Positions 60,806 to 64,000 of a DNA stretch of 64,000 nucleotides are shown in pieces (within the stretch, counting starts at the first letter, position 1; the number at the start of each line of letters is the position of its first letter). The notes under the pieces were generated by a model. The model was not told the DNA's origin and ran no database searches. It was given only the letters and a program-made list of their open reading frames with translations. This DNA is from Pseudopelobacter sp964542535 (lineage in GTDB: Bacteria > Desulfobacterota > Desulfuromonadia > Geobacterales > Pseudopelobacteraceae). The DNA is taken from NCBI GenBank assembly GCA_964542535.1, contig CAZIUE010000004.1, positions 124,001 to 188,000 of the forward strand, in the 5' to 3' direction. The translations under genes and the position numbers were made by a program.

Positions 60806-61452
60806 CAGGCACCACCCATGGCTATCCGGGTCAGCATCTCGTCGGACAGTTCGTGCTTGTGCTCCACCGGCCCACCGTTCGGCCCGGAGAGCTCCATCGA
60901 CTCCTTATTCATCCCCAACACCCGGGCCAGCTCCTGGGCCGAGGAGTGGCGGGTGGGGATCTTCAGCAGCGTGCGCACGCCATCCTTGGCGCTCACCTGT
61001 TCGATCTCCAGCACCTCACGAGCCTCAGGCGGCAGATCCTCCAGCTTCTTCACCCGGCCGGTTTCAGGGTCCAGAAGGCTGAACCGATCCAGGTTCATCA
61101 CTGCCTGGTGGTAGTCAATCACACGTTCCACCAGCGCCCCACGCCGCTTCCGCCTATCTCCAAGGACCTCTTCGATACGCTGCAAAATTGTAGTATTTGT
61201 TAGTAATTTCGCTGCATTTACACGAGCGGTCGAAGGCTTGCACCCTCGGTATACGTCTAGGTACGCTTTCTCGCCATGGCCTCCGAACTGTACGTACGCC
61301 CAGCAAAATTCCTCGTGTCGCTTTGATAGGGTTTCCGAGACTGCAGCCTTGCCCATTTCGGATTGCATCTCTGGGAATACTCCCTGGCCGGAAACACCCG
61401 TAGGCGTACCGTCCAACAGGTCAACGCTTGTTTTTGTACTCTGTTCAGCCAT
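60805..61452 (-). CDS. terS: Terminase small subunit (Terminase_2-like)
   Basis: 215 residues. LSKRHEEFCWAYVQFGGHGEKAYLDVY and STARVNAAKLLTNTTILQRI near 43-93 form the helix-turn-helix DNA-binding part of the Terminase_2 family. The C-terminal half is helical for oligomerisation and TerL contact. It is the first gene after operator copy 3, 42 bases from it. Confidence 0.85.
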   Translation of the reverse strand: MAEQSTKTSVDLLDGTPTGVSGQGVFPEMQSEMGKAAVSETLSKRHEEFCWAYVQFGGHGEKAYLDVYRGCKPSTARVNAAKLLTNTTILQRIEEVLGDRRKRRGALVERVIDYHQAVMNLDRFSLLDPETGRVKKLEDLPPEAREVLEIEQVSAKDGVRTLLKIPTRHSSAQELARVLGMNKESMELSGPNGGPVEHKHELSDEMLTRIAMGGA

Positions 61453-61471
61453 ATCTAGTCATCCTGTCCCC

Positions 61472-61500
61472 TATCTAACAATTACGGAAACCTCTGTCAA
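61472..61500 (-). promoter_or_regulatory. Candidate promoter of the phage structural operon
   Basis: On the minus strand TTGACA (61495-61500) is followed after 17 bases by TAGATA (61472-61477), 19 bases above the terS start. The -35 box is the inner edge of the palindrome 61495-61515, so a protein bound there would block the polymerase. The -10 box is only a partial match. Confidence 0.5.
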
Positions 61501-61515
61501 CAATTATTGACGACA
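61495..61515. promoter_or_regulatory. Phage palindromic operator, copy 3
   Basis: 21 bases, TGTCAACAATT on the left and ATTGACGACA on the right. It equals the reverse complement of copies 1 and 2 except for two changes in one half. It lies upstream of the terminase-capsid block. The three copies mark the heads of the three late gene blocks. Confidence 0.65.
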
Positions 61516-61588
61516 GCACGGAGCGCGGAAAAGGGTGGGGACAATCTGTACCCACCCTTTCTTCCTGCGGAGCATCGCGCGTGGACCG

Positions 61589-61738
61589 TTATCCCGGCCC
61601 ATCACCTCCCGCGACCTCTTCCAGCCTCACCACCGGGATTCCCCGAGCGGCCCCGCAGCCGGGACAGCGGTATCCCTCCATCCGTCGCTCGTAGTCCTTA
61701 AAAAACCTCATCTCTTCCGAGCACCTCGGGCACTTCAT
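61589..61738 (-). CDS. Small zinc-ribbon phage protein
   Basis: 49 residues: MKCPRCSEEMRFFKDYE, then GYRCPGCGAARGIPVVRLEE. Two CxxC pairs about 19 residues apart form a zinc ribbon. It starts 33 bases after the previous gene and could bind nucleic acid or a replication protein. It is too short for a family call. Confidence 0.65.
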   Translation of the reverse strand: MKCPRCSEEMRFFKDYERRMEGYRCPGCGAARGIPVVRLEEVAGGDGPG

Positions 61739-61771
61739 CTCACACCTCCCCAACCAAGTCACTCACCGTAA

Positions 61772-62134
61772 TCACCCGTGGGCTCTCGACTTGGGGCCAA
61801 CCATGCCCCAGGTCTCGAACTCCGCCAGCAGCTCGTCCAGCTTTCGGGCCGCCTCCTGGTGCTGCTCCTCCGTGAACTCCGGCAGTGCCGCCCGTGACAG
61901 GTCGGCACGGGGTCGAGGGGGGCTCCAGCGCCGGGCGTGGCGGCGGATCACGGCCACCACGGGGAACCGCTCCTCGTTCCTGATGATCTCGCTGGCGGCA
62001 AAGCTCAGCGCCTCCATGCGCAGGTCCGACAGATGCCCGTAGTAGACCTCTACCCGCTCGGGGGTGCATTCCACCCCAAAGGCCTCGGCGAGTCCGTAGA
62101 TGATGGTCCCGAACTGCTCGTAGTCTCGTGACAT
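61772..62134 (-). CDS. Phage replication-region protein, unknown
   Basis: 120 residues, ATG at 62134 with GAGGAGG about 12 bases upstream. The N-terminal half is helical and aromatic (EQFGTIIYGLAEAFGVECTPERVEVYYGHL), then IIRNEERFPVVAVIRRHARRW. The arrangement recalls helicase-loader or replisome-organiser N-domains (YxxL...RxxxRW), which is a loose likeness. It overlaps the preceding gene by 85 bases in another frame. Confidence 0.6.
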   Translation of the reverse strand: MSRDYEQFGTIIYGLAEAFGVECTPERVEVYYGHLSDLRMEALSFAASEIIRNEERFPVVAVIRRHARRWSPPRPRADLSRAALPEFTEEQHQEAARKLDELLAEFETWGMVGPKSRAHG

Positions 62135-62982
62135 TCCGCGCGTTTCCTCCTCTCGACGAACTCCTGCACCGCCTGCTTCGTCCGGTTGCTCTTCGCTTTT
62201 TCAAACGACACGGGCCCGGACGGCGAAGCACGTGCCTTGCCCTCCTTGCCCGCGCCATTGCCCCGCAGCACCCCCTCGACGTAGGCCAAGGTCGGCTTGC
62301 CGTGCACCGCCGCCGCCTGGAACGCCTCGCGGATGGCCGGAGCCAGGAATTCTAGGCAGATACGCCCAGCTTTTTCGGAGCACCCGCCCGGCATGACGGT
62401 CCCAAAGGCCTCGTGCCAGAGAAACCGGAAATCGGTCGTCGTCATCCTCATCGCCGTTTGCGGCTTCTCCTCGCGCGTCTGCGTTGGCATCTCCTCAGGA
62501 GGTGAAGAAGAGGAAGAAGGTTTTTCTTCTCTTCTCTCCTCTGTTCTGTTCTGCTCTGTTCTTGCACGTTCCAGGCGTTCCGTTTCGTTCTCCTGCGTTC
62601 CGCATGCGTTCCCGTGCGTTCCCATGCGTTCTTGGTCCTCGTTCTTCTTCCGTTTCCACCGCCCCTTGCGTTCCGCCCCAGTGCTATCCTCACGCTTCGG
62701 TTGCCGTTTCTCCCAGCTCTTCAGGCGGCCGTCAACGATCATCCCCTTATCAACCATCGCCTGGTATACCGCTTCAATCTGTTCCGTTTCCAGATCAAGG
62801 GAGGCGGCAATCTCCTCGTGATCGATCTCCTCAAGGCACCCACGATCAGAGCGCGTAGACGCATGTTCGAGGATAGCCGTCCAGCAGGCGATCACCACGT
62901 GACGTGGCTGCTTCGCGCGCTTGGCTATGACTGTGAATTTGGGATCAGCGACCGTCCCGTGATACCACCTGAACCATTCCAT
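62050..62982 (-). CDS. Phage replisome-organiser-like protein
   Basis: 310 residues. MEWFRWYHGTVADPKFTVIAKR and the winged-helix-like segment IAASLDLETEQIEAVYQAMVDKGMI (about 55-80) are found in phage replication initiators. A very charged, low-complexity linker (about 95-180, rich in Glu, Arg, Lys, Ser) leads to a C-terminal domain. ATG at 62982 directly follows the TAA of the recombinase gene. Role inferred from this layout and the position next to the terminase genes. Confidence 0.72.
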   Translation of the reverse strand: MEWFRWYHGTVADPKFTVIAKRAKQPRHVVIACWTAILEHASTRSDRGCLEEIDHEEIAASLDLETEQIEAVYQAMVDKGMIVDGRLKSWEKRQPKREDSTGAERKGRWKRKKNEDQERMGTHGNACGTQENETERLERARTEQNRTEERREEKPSSSSSPPEEMPTQTREEKPQTAMRMTTTDFRFLWHEAFGTVMPGGCSEKAGRICLEFLAPAIREAFQAAAVHGKPTLAYVEGVLRGNGAGKEGKARASPSGPVSFEKAKSNRTKQAVQEFVERRKRAECHETTSSSGPSSTDSPRPLGWNAPPSG

Positions 62983-63993
62983 TTAATTTTCCTTATCTCT
63001 TCGGGGATGTCCGGCCGGGAGCCGAGTTTCGTCCCGCCCCGCACGGTCCGCCCCCATGGTATCGTCAGGACGGGAGTCCAGCGGGCTAGCCACGTCCTGC
63101 GGCTTGGGGAGCAGGTGCAGGTAAATCATGGTGGTCCGGACGTCCTTGTGGCCGAGGAGTTCCTGGAGCCGCTTGAGGGCGACGTCGTGGCACCCTTCGG
63201 CGTTTTCCAGCCAGTGGGTGGCGAAGGCATGGCGGAAGGTGTGGCAGCCGACTTTCTTGGGGATGCGGGCGGCCAGGATGGCTCGCCGGACCTGCTTCTG
63301 GACGGCGCTGGGGTGGATGTGCCACAGATTGTTCTTCCAGACGGGATCTACCGGAGGCGCCGTTGCGGGGAACAGCCAGAACCACTCCCAGGAGTAGGGA
63401 GCGGCGGGATATTTCCGGTCGAGGCTGTCGGGAAGGGTGACGGCGATCTTGCGGCGGGCGAAACCGGCGTGGATCTCCTCCAGGATGACGAAGCGCTTCC
63501 GGAGCGGCTCGACCAGCGTTTCGGGGATGGGTACGGTGCGGTCCTTGTTTCCCTTGCCCTGGCGGACCATGAGCAGGCGTCGGTCCAGGTCCAGATCCTT
63601 GACGCGCAGGGAGCAGACCTCGTCGAGACGCAGTCCGCAGCCGTACATGAGGGCGCCCCAGAGCCAGGCGTCACCCTCCAGGCGGTCGAGCACGCGCCAG
63701 ACCTCCCGACGGCTGAAGACCTCGGGCAGACGCGTGGTGCGGCGGGAACGAAGGAACGTCAGGTCGCCGAGTTTGATCCGGAGCACGTGGCCGTAGAGGT
63801 AGACCAGGGCGCAGAGCGCCTGTTTCTGCGTGGCGGCGCTGATGTGGCGGTGCTGGACCTGGTGGGACAGGAAGCGGCCGAGCTTCTCCTCGTGGGAGAG
63901 TTCGGCAGAACAGGCCGGCAACCAGTCCATGTAGCGACGCAGCCAGTCTAGATAGGTTTTAATGGTGTTGTCGCTTTTGCGTTGTAGCTTCAT
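62983..63993 (-). CDS. Integron-integrase-like (IntI-type) tyrosine recombinase
   Basis: 336 residues from the ATG at 63993; the frame stays open to the window edge, so the true N-terminus may lie outside. Catalytic residues: Arg in YGCGLRLDEVCSLRVKDLDL, Lys in GKGNKDRTVPIP, HTFRHAFATH, His in LQELLGHKDVRTT, Tyr in MIYLHLL. Between the Lys and the HxxR motif, VTLPDSLDRKYPAAPYSWEW corresponds to the extra IntI-specific patch of integron integrases (LPDALERKYP...SWPWFW in IntI1). No attI or attC sites are seen nearby. It directly abuts the replication gene, so it is in the phage early operon. Confidence 0.85.
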   Translation of the reverse strand: MKLQRKSDNTIKTYLDWLRRYMDWLPACSAELSHEEKLGRFLSHQVQHRHISAATQKQALCALVYLYGHVLRIKLGDLTFLRSRRTTRLPEVFSRREVWRVLDRLEGDAWLWGALMYGCGLRLDEVCSLRVKDLDLDRRLLMVRQGKGNKDRTVPIPETLVEPLRKRFVILEEIHAGFARRKIAVTLPDSLDRKYPAAPYSWEWFWLFPATAPPVDPVWKNNLWHIHPSAVQKQVRRAILAARIPKKVGCHTFRHAFATHWLENAEGCHDVALKRLQELLGHKDVRTTMIYLHLLPKPQDVASPLDSRPDDTMGADRAGRDETRLPAGHPRRDKEN

Positions 63994-64000
63994 GATGCGG

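Larger units (their letters stand above)
27588..64000. mobile_element. Prophage (podovirus-like), extending beyond the right edge
   Basis: Bounded on the left by a split tRNA-Leu and a tyrosine integrase. It contains terminase, P22-like portal, scaffold, N4-gp56-like capsid, connector and fibre genes, a giant polyvalent protein and a complete lysis cassette, almost all on the minus strand. No tail-tube, sheath or tape-measure gene is seen. The right end, the intact tRNA and the repressor are not in the window. Most genes look intact, so it may be inducible. Confidence 0.88.

Overview
The window looks like chromosome from a GC-rich Gram-negative anaerobe, most probably a Geobacter/Pelobacter-type member of the Desulfuromonadia. 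This is inferred from gene content (ABC-type surface-polysaccharide export, RtcB with archease, HDOD and DUF815-type ATPase genes, HD-GYP signalling) and not from a marker gene. About 27.5 kb of host sequence is followed by at least 36 kb of a short-tailed-phage-like prophage that runs off the right edge.

Host part. 1-10,066 (minus strand) is a surface-polysaccharide locus: a partial DegT-type sugar aminotransferase, a cupin, three GT2 and one GT4 glycosyltransferases, a methyltransferase, a Wzm/Wzt-type ABC exporter and a UbiA-type prenyltransferase. A PIN-toxin/antitoxin pair and the wreck of a second module separate wzt from wzm. The locus appears to be co-transcribed with 10,081-13,464 (HDOD protein, AAA ATPase, orphan protein, M29 aminopeptidase). 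Then follow dut, an M16 peptidase, an rfbC-like epimerase, an unusual DJ-1/HD-GYP fusion, a zinc-uptake operon with its own Fur/Zur-type regulator, the rtcB-archease RNA-repair pair, a GapN-like dehydrogenase, an Hsp70 homologue and an RbgA-type GTPase.

Prophage part. At 27,588-27,645 only the 3' portion of a tRNA-Leu(CAA) gene remains, with its terminator, and a tyrosine integrase stands next to it. This is read as the left attachment junction. All other prophage genes are on the minus strand, so the functional order runs right to left: an integron-integrase-like recombinase, replication genes, terminase, portal, scaffold, N4-gp56-type capsid, connector and adsorption proteins, an AT-rich fibre cassette, a 3,994-residue polyvalent protein, and a lysis cassette (GH19 endolysin, putative holin, nested spanin pair). 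No tape-measure, tail-tube or sheath gene is seen, which suggests a podovirus-like particle. No intact tRNA-Leu and no repressor gene is visible, so the other end should lie beyond 64,000.

Two non-coding systems stand out. A near-identical 21-bp palindrome occurs three times, each ahead of a phage gene block, and looks like a phage operator. A compound heptanucleotide repeat (GTGAGGN arrays and GGTCCCN arrays joined by a GGTTTTCC-like core) recurs in both host and prophage. It lies inside genes as frame-preserving linkers and also between genes.
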